A stretch of 64,000 bases of DNA, taken from Paenibacillus mendelii. Its GTDB lineage: Bacteria; Bacillota; Bacilli; Paenibacillales; Paenibacillaceae. The notes under the pieces are model-generated. The model saw nothing but the letters and a program-made list of their open reading frames with translations. It ran no database searches and was not told the origin of the DNA. Of the stretch, positions 42,669-52,370 are shown in pieces. The stretch lies in contig NZ_JANHOF010000002.1 in the NCBI RefSeq assembly GCF_024498075.1, positions 757,183-821,182 of the forward strand, written 5' to 3'. The position numbers and the translations under genes were made by a program. How positions within the stretch are numbered: the first letter of the stretch is position 1; every line of letters starts with the position of its first letter.

Positions 42669-44168
42669 TTATTGGGTCGCTTTCCAAGCGTCCACTTGCT
42701 TTTGAGCTTCCGCTATGATTTTATCCAAGCCGGCCGCTTTGAATTTCTCAATGGCTTTCGGCAGATATTTGTCTGGATCTACGCTGCCGGTCATTAGAGC
42801 CGACCATACTTCCGCTTTCACGTTCTGTACGGATGCAAGCTCCGTGCTTACCTTCGATGTATCGAAGTTGAAACCAAGGAGTGGTGCAGGCTTGCCGGAT
42901 TCATTGAATTTCTTGAACTCTTCCCATTTGTTCGTTGGGTCGTTCGGGTTCAAGTAAGTCAGCATCACGTTACCAAGAGCGAAGGTTGCCATGTCGTAAT
43001 TTTTGGATTCTGGCAGGTTCTCCATGACATTCTCGCTAAGCTTCTTGTAGTGCGTACCTTCGATACCCGAGTCAACCATGTTGCGGAGGTATACGTCGGT
43101 ATTCAACAGGTTCAGGAATTTCATAGCTTCTTCCGGATGATCGGAGTTCGCTGAGATCGCCTGCATCGAACCCATTACCGACCAGTTATAGATGGTTGGG
43201 TCATCCGCCGGTGTCGATACAACCGGATAACCATAGCTTTGCGACCAAGAATTGTCTGCGAATGGCTGCGTCGACGCGCGGTCCGCAAACCAAGTGCCGG
43301 CTGTCATCAGATCCGATGTCGACGTGATGGTAGCTGCTTCAGGCGATACATATCCAGCTTGATAGTACTTGCGCATTGTCTTCAGCGCTTCTTTCATTTC
43401 CGGTGATTCAAGAACGTTTACGACCTTCAGATCCGTGGAATCTAAGTGAACCCCCATCGGAAGACCTTGAATGACGAAATCATAAGGCGTAAGCGGACCG
43501 TAATCTTTATGAATCGCGAATGGCGTAATATTCGGCTCGTTTTCTTTAATCGTCTTGAGCAGTGGCTCCAAGCTTTCAAGCGAGCGCACCTTCGTAATGT
43601 CCAGCTTGTACTTATCTACCAGATTTTTGTTAAAGCGCCATACTTCTTGGGCCGGCAGCTCTTTGTTCGCCGGGATGCCGTAGTTATGACCATCAACCTT
43701 GGAACCGCTCAGGAACGCAGGATCAAGGGTTTCTTTAATGCCTTGTCCATGTTTCTCAAGCAGCTCGTCCAGCTCCATGAATGCGCCTTTACGCGCGTTC
43801 TGCACGTAATCGAACGCCCATGACGATGTGAAGAGAATGTCCATCGGTTCGCCGGATGCCGCGTTAACCTGCATTTTTTGGGAATAGTCACCAAAGTCGA
43901 TCAATTTCATTTTGACCGTGACACCTATTTTTTCTTTCGTATATTTGCTGACCTCTTCCATAACCTTGTCCGTATCCTTCTGCGGCGTACCGATCGTGTA
44001 CCAGATCAGTTCAACTGGCTCTGCACTGCCGCCTCCGGAAGCATTCGTTCCTTTGTCGCCTGTGTTAGCCGAGCCTGTGTCATTCTTGCCGCCTCCACAA
44101 GCGCTCAGTACGAGCGTAAAGGCCAGCAACAACGACAGAACGGATAACATCTTTTTCTTTTGTCTCAT
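42669..44168 (-). CDS. Extracellular sugar-binding lipoprotein of the mannose locus
   Basis: 499 residues. Signal peptide with basic start (MRQKKKML), hydrophobic core and lipobox Cys in LVLSACGGG, then a Gly/Asn/Thr linker. Mature LplA-type large binding protein: EPVELIWYTIGTPQKDTDKVMEEV, GEPMDILFTSSWAFDYVQNARKGAF, and a C-terminal part typical of the DUF3502-containing subgroup. Such proteins bind oligosaccharides. It has its own terminator-like hairpin and an upstream terminator separates it from the regulator genes, so its promoter is in 44169-44330. Confidence 0.92.
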   Translation of the reverse strand: MRQKKKMLSVLSLLLAFTLVLSACGGGKNDTGSANTGDKGTNASGGGSAEPVELIWYTIGTPQKDTDKVMEEVSKYTKEKIGVTVKMKLIDFGDYSQKMQVNAASGEPMDILFTSSWAFDYVQNARKGAFMELDELLEKHGQGIKETLDPAFLSGSKVDGHNYGIPANKELPAQEVWRFNKNLVDKYKLDITKVRSLESLEPLLKTIKENEPNITPFAIHKDYGPLTPYDFVIQGLPMGVHLDSTDLKVVNVLESPEMKEALKTMRKYYQAGYVSPEAATITSTSDLMTAGTWFADRASTQPFADNSWSQSYGYPVVSTPADDPTIYNWSVMGSMQAISANSDHPEEAMKFLNLLNTDVYLRNMVDSGIEGTHYKKLSENVMENLPESKNYDMATFALGNVMLTYLNPNDPTNKWEEFKKFNESGKPAPLLGFNFDTSKVSTELASVQNVKAEVWSALMTGSVDPDKYLPKAIEKFKAAGLDKIIAEAQKQVDAWKATQ

Positions 44169-44330
44169 GAGTCGATCCTCCTCAGGTTTTACGAAGTTAA
44201 CCCACCTCGTATGCGTAAGCTTGCTTTCAATCCTGCACCTAATTAGATGGTTTAAGGGCTACATTTAGATTACCTGATGAAACCACTTACAAATAGACGA
44301 GGAATTAAAGCTATACGGTACAAAATAAAG

Positions 44331-44368
44331 AAAAGGGACCGCTCCAAGTACAATCAGAGCAGTCCTTT
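44331..44368 (-). terminator. Terminator of the YesM/YesN-type regulator genes
   Basis: AAAGGACTGCTC and GAGCGGTCCCTTTT (minus strand) form a stem that begins inside the last codons of the response-regulator gene and ends in a T run. It isolates the two-component genes from the binding-protein gene. Confidence 0.8.
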
Positions 44369-45871
44369 ATAATCCGTTGGCGAAATTCCGACATATTTTT
44401 TGAATTGCTTGTTGAAATAACCGGCTTCCCAATAACCTACCTGCCGTGATATTTCATGTACCTTTAACCGCGAATCCTTGAGCAGCTCCTTCGCCTTCTC
44501 GATCCGGTATTTATTGATATATTCCGTGAACGTTTCGTTCGTTTCCTTATGAAAGAGCTGACCCAAATAGACGGGATGGATGTTATACTCCTGACCCAGA
44601 GCCTTCAAGGAAAGGCTTTCCGCATAGTGGGCATGGATATGGTGGAGGACCTGTTGGATAATCGGGCTCTTGACATCCCTCACCAATGCGTCGATTGTCA
44701 TGTCTGCCGCCTCTTTCACGGCATCGGCCAGCTCATCGATCGTCTCGGCATTCATGACCCGCTCGAACCCGGCTTTAAACAAATCAGGCTGGTTCACATG
44801 GCGAATCTCCTCAAGCTCCATCTTAAAGCGAATTAGAAGCTCCAGCGTAATGCCCTGCACCACCTTCGGTGAGACCACATTCAGGCTTCGCAGGTGTGTG
44901 TAATCTTCTTGAATCCGGGTAAATAGCTTCTCCTTATCCTTAGCAACGATCCACTTCGCGTATTCAGGCCAATCGATCGGCAGACGGGATACGGTCTCTC
45001 CCCCTCCACTAGGCAATTGACTGTAATCAATCAGCTCTCTTTCCGGGTAGAGAAAGAAATACTCCTGAGCGCGCTTGGCATTCGTATAACTGATAGCGGC
45101 CGTCTCCAAGGGCTCAATGCTGCCGAGCGAGATACGGACAACAGACGGCGATTGAAGAACGCTTCTTGCCTGAAGCAGTCTTTCTTCTATGCCTGGTATC
45201 TCCTGATCCGGCTCATCCATTGTGAAGATTAGGACCAGTTCACCATCAACATTATGCAGTGGAATAACCCCCGGCGTATCCGAGAAGAATCGCTCGAACT
45301 CCTCAGAGGCATCCACCGCTTCCGCATCGGTTCGAACGAGCACGGCCATCATGTAAGGCCGGGACAAATCGATGTTCAACAGTTCCGCCCGCTCGAGCAT
45401 GACTCCTGGAGATATCTGCCAGGTTAGCCATCGAAATAATACATTGTCACGGATAATGCGGACATCGAACTCAGCTAACGCACGCTGCATCCGATTCGTA
45501 CCCAGCTTCCGCGTCGTCCCCTTTAGTGTTTCCTGAAGCTCATCAATATCAATCGGCTTGAGCAAATAATTCTCAACCCCAAGCGTTATACCCTCTTTCA
45601 CGTATTTGAAATCATTATAGCCGCTCAAGATAATGACCTTCAGCTCCGGAAACATTACGCGGGCTTCACGAATGAGCTCGAGCCCATTCATGACCGGCAT
45701 CGAGATATCGGTGATCAGAATGTCGACAGGCACGCCTTTCATGGCTTCCAATGCCGCACGTCCATTCTCCGCATGTCCCGTAATCGTCAGCCCAATTTCC
45801 GACCAATCGAGAATATCGTATAACCCTTCAATGATAAACGGCTCATCGTCCACGATAAACACGTTATACAT
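44354..45871 (-). CDS. AraC-type response regulator (YesN family)
   Basis: About 505 residues. Receiver domain at the N-terminus: MYNVFIVDDEPFIIEGL, phospho-acceptor Asp in ILITDISMPVMNG, VIILSGYNDF and the Lys in NYLLKPID. A middle helical segment of about 250 residues is followed by a C-terminal AraC HTH pair: SLKALGQEYNIHPVYLGQLFHKE and YRIEKAKELLKDSRLKVHEISRQVGY. Start ATG 45871, overlapping the kinase stop; an in-frame ATG at 45883 is possible. It probably activates the binding-protein promoter just downstream. Confidence 0.9.
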   Translation of the reverse strand: MYNVFIVDDEPFIIEGLYDILDWSEIGLTITGHAENGRAALEAMKGVPVDILITDISMPVMNGLELIREARVMFPELKVIILSGYNDFKYVKEGITLGVENYLLKPIDIDELQETLKGTTRKLGTNRMQRALAEFDVRIIRDNVLFRWLTWQISPGVMLERAELLNIDLSRPYMMAVLVRTDAEAVDASEEFERFFSDTPGVIPLHNVDGELVLIFTMDEPDQEIPGIEERLLQARSVLQSPSVVRISLGSIEPLETAAISYTNAKRAQEYFFLYPERELIDYSQLPSGGGETVSRLPIDWPEYAKWIVAKDKEKLFTRIQEDYTHLRSLNVVSPKVVQGITLELLIRFKMELEEIRHVNQPDLFKAGFERVMNAETIDELADAVKEAADMTIDALVRDVKSPIIQQVLHHIHAHYAESLSLKALGQEYNIHPVYLGQLFHKETNETFTEYINKYRIEKAKELLKDSRLKVHEISRQVGYWEAGYFNKQFKKYVGISPTDYKGLL

Positions 45872-47687
45872 CCTCTGCTTCATCTCCTTCCACAGCAGGA
45901 AACCAGAAGGTAACCGTCGTTCCTTCTCCCACTGTACTCTGAATATCGATGCCGGAATCACTTCCATACATCAGTTTATGCCGTTCCTGGATGCTGCTTA
46001 GGCCGAATGACCCGCTCTCCGGGTCTGGATATATAAAGCTTTTGCGAATGCTCTCGAGCTTGTCTTCTGTAATGCCCGAGCCGTTGTCTTGGACCTTTAT
46101 GCAAAGTATGCCTTCATCTTCCGTGACGCGGATCGTCACCAAGTTATCCGAGCTCTCCGTACGAAGACCGTGCATAATATAATTTTCTATAATCGGCTGC
46201 AACGACATGCGCATGATTTGTCGATCTGCGAGCTGTTCATCCCAAATAATTTCATAGGTGAACTTATCTTTATACCGGATGCGGAACAACTCCAGGTACA
46301 GCCGGCAAGCTTCAAGCTCGTCTTTCAAGGTGTACACGGATCGCGCCCGAACAAGATTCTTGAATAACGTGGACAAGCTATAGATCATTTCACCGACATC
46401 CTTCGCTCCTTGCGAAATCGCCCGCATCCGGATCACTTCCAGCGTGTTATACAGAAAGTGGGGGTTAACTCTAGCCTGGATGGCAGCCAGCTCCGTGTGC
46501 TTCTGTTTAATTTCTGCCTTATACACCCGATTAATGTAACGGACCAGCTCGTCGAGCATCTCATTGAAGCTCCGCGATATTTGACCAAGCTCATCCTCTC
46601 GGTCATCCTGTATGCGTGCGGTCATTTCGCCGGACTTCACCTTGCGCGTGAACCGGATAATATTGTTCGTCCTCTTCGCTAAATTAATGACCAATAATGC
46701 AGGCAGAATAATGGCAACCAAGATACAGGCCGCGCTAATCATAATAATGGTTCGTTTGAGACCATGGTAGGCAGATTCAATTTCTCTCTTCGGCGCAACG
46801 CCTACCACGATATACCCTGTTCTGCTTGTGAGCGTCGTAACATAGGACTCTTCTTCCAGCATTGCCGTTTCATACAGTGACTTAATTTTATCTTCGTACG
46901 GATAACGGCCGCCGTAATAGCGACCCGATGAATCGAAGATGACTTGACCATCCGTAGACATAACCAATACATACCCCGTTAATGGTTCATCGAAGCTTGT
47001 GAGTGCCCTCTTAATTCCTTCGGAATTGAAGTAGACGACCAGCTGCCCGATATTCTTAAGGGTTCGCATGTCATTAATGGGGGTTCGAACCGAATAGATC
47101 TCGGGATCTTTCTGTCCGATTGCCTGACGTATCCATGGATTCGGCGCCGTTACGCTGCCAGTTTCCATAGCCATTACATCGGGAATATAAGATCGGGAGG
47201 CATTCGTCTCGATGAGGCGTGAAGCTGCCCCCTGATTATACACGTACATATATTGACGCTCTGCGCTGTACACGATCAGGTTCTGTATATCCGCATCCCG
47301 ATCCAGTTTTCTTTGAAAATATTCCAAGCCATTGTTGAGTCCTGTCCAAACATCGTCGGAATAATACTTATCCAGCCGATACTTAAGATAGTCATCAAAG
47401 GGATTCTTAAGTAAATAATAGATATTCTGAGATAAAGGCGCATCTCGATATATATCCGTAACGTACGCTTGCACGGATTCAAACTTACCGTTGATGAATG
47501 AATCCACGCTCTCCATCGCCTGCTTCTGCTTATCCAGCTCATTACGGGTTATCGACCCGGTCATATTCGTATATAGAAAATAAGAGAGCGTGACAATCGT
47601 CAGGATGGTAATGCAAGCGAACAGTAAAATCAGTTTAAAGAACATATTGTTCTTCAAGTATTGCCGGTATAGCATCCGAAATTTCAT
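45864..47687 (-). CDS. Sensor histidine kinase, YesM family
   Basis: About 607 residues from ATG 47687 (GGAGGAGCGG upstream). Membrane helix 1 near residues 18-38 (FKLILLFACITILTIVTLSYF), an extracellular sensor of about 250 residues, helix 2 (TIIMISAACILVAIILPALLVI), a HAMP domain, then the His_kinase domain with NPHFLYNTLEVIRMRA (phospho-His) and the HATPase region IIWDEQLADRQIMRMSLQPIIENY, DNGSGI and GFGLSSI-like GSFGLSSIQERHKL. Pairs with the overlapping AraC-type regulator. Its external domain would sense a mannoside or the loaded binding protein. Confidence 0.92.
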   Translation of the reverse strand: MKFRMLYRQYLKNNMFFKLILLFACITILTIVTLSYFLYTNMTGSITRNELDKQKQAMESVDSFINGKFESVQAYVTDIYRDAPLSQNIYYLLKNPFDDYLKYRLDKYYSDDVWTGLNNGLEYFQRKLDRDADIQNLIVYSAERQYMYVYNQGAASRLIETNASRSYIPDVMAMETGSVTAPNPWIRQAIGQKDPEIYSVRTPINDMRTLKNIGQLVVYFNSEGIKRALTSFDEPLTGYVLVMSTDGQVIFDSSGRYYGGRYPYEDKIKSLYETAMLEEESYVTTLTSRTGYIVVGVAPKREIESAYHGLKRTIIMISAACILVAIILPALLVINLAKRTNNIIRFTRKVKSGEMTARIQDDREDELGQISRSFNEMLDELVRYINRVYKAEIKQKHTELAAIQARVNPHFLYNTLEVIRMRAISQGAKDVGEMIYSLSTLFKNLVRARSVYTLKDELEACRLYLELFRIRYKDKFTYEIIWDEQLADRQIMRMSLQPIIENYIMHGLRTESSDNLVTIRVTEDEGILCIKVQDNGSGITEDKLESIRKSFIYPDPESGSFGLSSIQERHKLMYGSDSGIDIQSTVGEGTTVTFWFPAVEGDEAEDV

Positions 47688-47887
47688 AACCGCTCCTCCA
47701 CGTTGATTGCTGCATCCGTCCATCCGAATTGTAACATAAGCTCGCGCACTTACCACCTGTGATATAATACCTGCATGATGAAACCTAGGTGACGCAGTTT
47801 TCTTCCTTAAGGTCTTATCGAAATTTGCATGAGTAAACTTTTATTTTCGTTATGGTTAACAAACAGGGCCATGAAGGGGCTGCAGGG

Positions 47888-48463
47888 ATGACAAGAATAG
47901 CAGGACCGTACATACTGCAAATCGTCGGATATAAGAATCGTGGGAAAACGACGCTCATTGTTCATTTAACGAAGCGGCTGAAGGCCGCCGGCTTCTCCGT
48001 GGGTACCGTCAAACATGATGCGCATGACTTTACAATGGATACTCCGGAAACGGACACTTGGAAACATCAAGAGGCTGGTGCCGATATTACCGCTATTAGC
48101 TCATCCACGCGCAGTGCCATGATACGAAACCACCCACAACCGTTGAATGATCTGCTCGGTTACATGAACGATGTGGATATTATACTAGTCGAAGGCTTTA
48201 AACACGAGCGCTATCCCAAGCTTGTTCTCATCCGCAGCGAGGACGACACCTCCATGCTTCACGAACTGACCTCGCCTTTAGCCGCAATCGTCTGGCCGGA
48301 AGCGAGTCATGCAGCCGGGCTCCTGCGAACAGGCGATCAGGCTTTCTTGAACGAGAATGGATCACAAGGCAGCATGCCCCTTTATGATATCCATGATATT
48401 GAAGGAGTCGCTGCCTTCGTATTCAATCATCTGCATAAACATCGAAAAGCCGTTCCGTTATAA
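47888..48463 (+). CDS. mobB: Molybdopterin-guanine dinucleotide biosynthesis protein MobB
   Basis: About 191 residues; P-loop GTPase with LQIVGYKNRGKTTLIVHL near the start, TVKHDAHDF and FKHERYPKLVLIR, the signature loop of MobB. It assists MobA in attaching GMP to molybdopterin. ATG 47888 is preferred, with AAGGGG eight bases before; an upstream ATG at 47852 has no site. Its stop codon lies within the following terminator stem. mobA and other cofactor genes are not nearby apart from moeA at 31.5 kb. Confidence 0.93.
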   Translation: MTRIAGPYILQIVGYKNRGKTTLIVHLTKRLKAAGFSVGTVKHDAHDFTMDTPETDTWKHQEAGADITAISSSTRSAMIRNHPQPLNDLLGYMNDVDIILVEGFKHERYPKLVLIRSEDDTSMLHELTSPLAAIVWPEASHAAGLLRTGDQAFLNENGSQGSMPLYDIHDIEGVAAFVFNHLHKHRKAVPL

Positions 48464-48482
48464 TCGATACGGAACGGCTTCT
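48447..48482. terminator. Bidirectional terminator between mobB and liaR
   Basis: AAGCCGTTCCGT (48447-48458) pairs with ACGGAACGGCTT (48469-48480); T-rich sequence lies on both sides. It includes the mobB stop codon. Confidence 0.85.
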
Positions 48483-48523
48483 TATTATGGTGTCCCAATT
48501 GCTGAAAAATTGGCGAAGAATGC

Positions 48524-49201
48524 TTATTCGGCAATCCCGTGCTTGTGCGCGTAAATGGCGGCTTGCGTACGGTCATCTACGCCAAGCTTCGCAAATATGT
48601 TCGTCACGTGGAATTTGACTGTTTTAATTCCGATGAATAATTCCTCTGCGATCTCCTGATTGGACAGTCCGCGTGAAACCAGCATAAGCACATCCATCTC
48701 CCGCTCCGTCAGCTGCTCGTGCGGCGCGGCTTTACGCTCCGTCTTCGGCTGGCGGAATCGATTCATCATCTTCATGGCCACCTGCGACTCCAGCACCGAT
48801 TGCCCCCGAGCCGCCGCGCGGATCGCATCGGCGATTTCCGTCGCACGGGATGTTTTCAACAGATAGCTGAATGCGCCTGCTTCGATGACGGGATACATCT
48901 TGCTATCGTCCAAGTAACTGGTCAGTACGATGACTTTGCAATCCGGATAGAGCTCGAGCAGCTTTTGCGTGGTCTCGACGCCGTCCATTCCTTCCATGAC
49001 TAAGTCCATCAGGACCACATCCGGTCTATAGGCATTCGCAAGCCGGATGCCTTCCATCCCATTGCTCGCTTCACCAACTACCTCAATACCGTCTTCTGTA
49101 TTGAGCACGGCCGCCAGGCCGATTCGAACCATTTCATGATCGTCTACGAGCAGCACTTTAATAGGTTGTTCGATTGTTTCCATCCGCTCTATCGCCTCCA
49201 T
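48524..49201 (-). CDS. liaR: LiaR-like response regulator (NarL/FixJ family)
   Basis: About 225 residues. Receiver: IKVLLVDDHEMVRIGLAAVL, phosphorylation Asp in VVLMDLVMEGMDG, LTSYLDD, Lys in SYLLKTSRA. C-terminal LuxR-type HTH: LTEREMDVLMLVSRGLSNQEIAEELFIGIKTVKFHV. This pattern matches LiaR/VraR regulators of cell-envelope stress. It overlaps the end of the kinase gene. Several starts are possible (ATG at 49225, 49201 or 49183); none has an ideally placed ribosome site, so coupling to liaS is likely. Confidence 0.9.
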   Translation of the reverse strand: MEAIERMETIEQPIKVLLVDDHEMVRIGLAAVLNTEDGIEVVGEASNGMEGIRLANAYRPDVVLMDLVMEGMDGVETTQKLLELYPDCKVIVLTSYLDDSKMYPVIEAGAFSYLLKTSRATEIADAIRAAARGQSVLESQVAMKMMNRFRQPKTERKAAPHEQLTEREMDVLMLVSRGLSNQEIAEELFIGIKTVKFHVTNIFAKLGVDDRTQAAIYAHKHGIAE

Positions 49202-50336
49202 TCGGACCGAAGTCCCTCCCTTCATGACTTACTAAAGGTATCCATATATCAATGATAACACCTTGCCCCGGTGAAGTAATCAGCTTCATTGTACCACCTA
49301 GCACATTAACACGTTCATCCATCGTAAGAAGTCCATATGAGGTCTGTTTCTTGGCTTCCAAATCGAAGCCGGAGCCGTTGTCCCGGATCGTAAGCCGTGC
49401 ATTGCCGCCGTGACGCTGGAGAAAAATATCCAGATGGTCGGCTTTCGAATGCCGCAGCGAATTGGACAAGGCTTCTTGAGCAATGCGGAACAGATGATCC
49501 TCTGCTTCCGCGGCAATATTGATGGTTTCATCCACTTCAAGCGTAATTTGCATCGGTACCTTCAGCTTCAATTCATCAACCAAGCTCCGCAAGGCTTGAG
49601 CCAGGTTTTTACCATCCAGATGCACCGGACGCAAATGCAGCAGCAGGGCTCGCATCTCCGACTGGGCTACTGAAGCCATCTCTTCTATGAGCTGAACTTG
49701 ACGCTTCGCACGCTCCCAGTCCTTCTCCAGCGTACGGCTGACGGCCGTCGCCGTCATTGAGATGGCAAACAGCTGCTGACTGACCGCATCATGCAGCTCC
49801 CGAGCAAGACGCTGGCGCTCCTCGATCACGGCCGAGAAACGGACCTGCTCCGTACGTACATCCACTTCCTTATCGTCCGCCTGTTCCAGCTCCCCATCCG
49901 TGGGCGGGAGGGTAACACGCTGCTTGTTCCGCCGCTGCTGTTCGGTCAGCCGCATGATCGCCGCACGAAGCTTAATCCCCTGTAAGTAACTATATGCGGC
50001 CGCTACCGCAAGCGCACCCGCAATAACCGTGAGCCCAATCGCAGCCGCTTTGCTTTGCAGGGCAAAGAGCTTAATGTAGCCTGTACTCTGCATAACCAGA
50101 ACGAGCAGCCCAAGAATAACGAGCAGCCAAATGACCGTTTCTACCGCGTTACCTCGTTTGGTTTGCTCACGCTTAGGACCACCTTGTCCGGACGGGTAAA
50201 TCGGAAGAGGCGGCAGCGTGTCATCAGTGCGTTTCTGCGCTCCCGCTGTCTTCTGCGACATGCCCGTTCCAGAAGCTGCTTCGGATTCCGGACGCTGCTC
50301 TCCCGACGCCCGCTCCGAAGATGATCCATTCGACAT
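49158..50336 (-). CDS. liaS: LiaS-like sensor histidine kinase
   Basis: 392 residues. About 60 residues of polar, Gly/Ser-rich leader come first, then two transmembrane helices (VIWLLVILGLLVLVMQS and AIGLTVIAGALAVAAAYSYL) with almost no extracellular loop, as in intramembrane-sensing kinases. HisKA_3 motif RQRLARELHDAVSQQLFAISM, N box IAQEALSNSLRHS, G boxes DNGSGFDLEAK and YGLLTMDERV. The cytoplasmic polar leader is longer than in Bacillus LiaS. No LiaF gene, the usual inhibitor of LiaS, is found beside it. Confidence 0.88.
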   Translation of the reverse strand: MSNGSSSERASGEQRPESEAASGTGMSQKTAGAQKRTDDTLPPLPIYPSGQGGPKREQTKRGNAVETVIWLLVILGLLVLVMQSTGYIKLFALQSKAAAIGLTVIAGALAVAAAYSYLQGIKLRAAIMRLTEQQRRNKQRVTLPPTDGELEQADDKEVDVRTEQVRFSAVIEERQRLARELHDAVSQQLFAISMTATAVSRTLEKDWERAKRQVQLIEEMASVAQSEMRALLLHLRPVHLDGKNLAQALRSLVDELKLKVPMQITLEVDETINIAAEAEDHLFRIAQEALSNSLRHSKADHLDIFLQRHGGNARLTIRDNGSGFDLEAKKQTSYGLLTMDERVNVLGGTMKLITSPGQGVIIDIWIPLVSHEGRDFGPNGGDRADGNNRTTY

Positions 50337-50464
50337 TATTGCACACCCCTCTCATCTATGTATGTCTATAAACAGCCAGAGGCAGGCGTTGGAAACGCCT
50401 GCTGGCTTAACTCTATTCGCTATCGTCGGGTTATTACCGATCGGTGATTCCTTTACAGTCCGTA

Positions 50465-51151
50465 TTACTCCGCTGCTGGAGGGTTCAGCTTTTGCTTGAG
50501 TGCTTGAAGCTGTTCTTCCACCTTCAGCTGTTTCGACGGATCGACAGAGCCGATCGAAGCTGGCGAGTTATAGGATGTGTATGGTGCACGCATGACATCC
50601 GCTTCTGCTTCCATCTGCATGATTTTCTCTTCCATGCGGCCGAAACCTCGCGAAGCGTTGCCGCTCTCGATGGAATGAACCGACGTTACCTGCGCCATTT
50701 GTTTCTTTGCTTTGGCCATTTGGGCACGTGCGGCCAGATCGTTACGCTTGTTGCGCAGCTGGTAGAATTCATCCTTCATACCATGCAGCTGCTGCATCAG
50801 CTCTTCCGCTTGTGCTTGCGCTTGACCGTGAAGCTCCGTATATTCCGCTGTCTTCTGGTCAAAGTAAATCTTCTCCTCAAGCAGCTTGCGGGCAAGCTCA
50901 TCTTGACCGGAACGAATTGCCGTTTCTGCTTTTGCTTCGCGATCCGCAGCGTTGCGGGTCGTCTCTTCCAGACGCTGCTTCATCCGGCGCTCATTCGCCA
51001 TTTGCTTGGCAACCGTTACTTCTGCGGTATGGATTTCGCCCTCCATATCACGCAGGTATTGATTCAGCATAACGACCGGATCTTCCATCTTGTCGAGCAC
51101 TTCATGTACCGAAGCCTTCGTCATATCTTTCATTCGTTTGAAAATATTCAT
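50465..51151 (-). CDS. PspA/IM30 family envelope-stress protein (second copy)
   Basis: 228 residues, almost entirely helical coiled coil, beginning [37 protein letters not shown], the IM30 signature, and containing [41 protein letters not shown]30 proteins bind stressed membranes as rings or filaments (LiaH in Bacillus). Starts two bases after the pspC-type gene ends and is followed 128 bases later by liaS. Confidence 0.92.
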   Translation of the reverse strand: MNIFKRMKDMTKASVHEVLDKMEDPVVMLNQYLRDMEGEIHTAEVTVAKQMANERRMKQRLEETTRNAADREAKAETAIRSGQDELARKLLEEKIYFDQKTAEYTELHGQAQAQAEELMQQLHGMKDEFYQLRNKRNDLAARAQMAKAKKQMAQVTSVHSIESGNASRGFGRMEEKIMQMEAEADVMRAPYTSYNSPASIGSVDPSKQLKVEEQLQALKQKLNPPAAE

Positions 51152-51153
51152 AG

Positions 51154-51636
51154 TTAAACGTCCCCTTTCTCTTGCTTAGATAGTTTCGCACGAAGCTCTT
51201 CAATTTCCTTGCGCAGTGCTTTCTTCTCCAGATCATCCATCATTGCATCCAGGTTCGAGGCTGGCTGCCCCTGAGCCTGACCTTGCGTTTGCTGCCAGTT
51301 CGTGAAGCTCCCCGTAGGACCTGGCTGCGGTGGCGTATTGGTGTATGGACCGCCAAACCCTTGACCGCTGCTTGGAGGCGTACCATATCCTCCACTATAT
51401 CCGCCGCCGTTATAACCGCCGTATCCGCCCGGTCCAAAACCGTTGTAAACCGGCGGTTCCTTCGGCACGACAAGGCCTGCAAGTATATAGACGAGAATCA
51501 TAGCTCCGCTAGTGAAGACGGTCAAGACGATCAGAAGAATCCGCAGCAGCGTCGCATCGACATTCAGCATTTCGGCGACGCCGCCGCAAAGGCCAAACAA
51601 TTTCTTGTCGCGGCGCGACCGATACAGCTTCTTCAT
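51154..51636 (-). CDS. PspC domain membrane protein
   Basis: About 160 residues. The PspC domain is at the N-terminus: [40 protein letters not shown], then a second hydrophobic stretch [19 protein letters not shown] Gly/Tyr-rich linker follows ([16 protein letters not shown]) and a helical C-terminus ([24 protein letters not shown]). ATG 51636 overlaps the first pspA stop (ATGA). PspC proteins sense membrane stress and may hold PspA at the membrane. Confidence 0.92.
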   Translation of the reverse strand: MKKLYRSRRDKKLFGLCGGVAEMLNVDATLLRILLIVLTVFTSGAMILVYILAGLVVPKEPPVYNGFGPGGYGGYNGGGYSGGYGTPPSSGQGFGGPYTNTPPQPGPTGSFTNWQQTQGQAQGQPASNLDAMMDDLEKKALRKEIEELRAKLSKQEKGDV

Positions 51637-52328
51637 GGCGTTTTCCATCCTTCCTGCTGAAGTTTACGTTTCAGTTGTTCCATTTCGCGTTCGATTACGG
51701 ATTGCACGGTTGCTCCGGCATCGGCAAGAAATTCTTGACCGCTGCGGCGAAGGTCCCTCAAGCTCTTGGCTTCATGCTCCATATCGCTAATCCGGTCTTC
51801 CAGACGACGGAACATGCCCGACGGCTGGTTGGCTTCAGATCCGCCTACGCCGTTATTCGCATATCTGGCATTCATGCGCTGCTGCAGTCGAAGCGATTCC
51901 ATACGAGCCGAGTAGTATTCACGCTTATCGTACACGGCTTGATACTCGCTGCGCAGCTCCCGCAGATGCTCTTCCAGTTCGACAACGTTTTGACGCGTTT
52001 GTTCATACAGCTCACGGTACTGTAAGGCCCGCTCCTCGCTCGCCGTCTTTTCATGCAGTGCGATTCGCGCCATATGCTCTTCTCCGGCTTTCAATGCCGT
52101 CAGTGCCTGCTGCTCTCGCTTTTCTTTCATCTGATCAGCCTGAAGCCACTGTACTTTCAAATGGTTACCGTGTGCGGAGTACTGCTGATACAGCTTTTCA
52201 GCCCCGATTATGTCTTCTCTCGTTGACCATAAGAATTGATCTATCAGTTTCACGGGATCTTCCGCTTTCTCCAGCCGCTCGTTTAACGTTGCGACCGTAA
52301 TGTCGCGGACCCGACGAATAATGCTCAT
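51633..52328 (-). CDS. PspA/IM30 family envelope-stress protein (first copy)
   Basis: 231 residues of the IM30 fold, starting MSIIRRVRDITVATLNERLEKAEDPVKLIDQFLWSTRED, clearly diverged from the second copy. Coiled-coil heptads fill residues 30-220. AGGAGG-type site before the ATG. Located between the LiaI-like gene and the pspC-type gene, so both PspA paralogues should be co-induced; different sequence suggests different membrane partners. Confidence 0.92.
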   Translation of the reverse strand: MSIIRRVRDITVATLNERLEKAEDPVKLIDQFLWSTREDIIGAEKLYQQYSAHGNHLKVQWLQADQMKEKREQQALTALKAGEEHMARIALHEKTASEERALQYRELYEQTRQNVVELEEHLRELRSEYQAVYDKREYYSARMESLRLQQRMNARYANNGVGGSEANQPSGMFRRLEDRISDMEHEAKSLRDLRRSGQEFLADAGATVQSVIEREMEQLKRKLQQEGWKTP

Positions 52329-52370
52329 GGCATATCCTCCTTCACCTAATCTGCTTTCCTTATGTGTATA

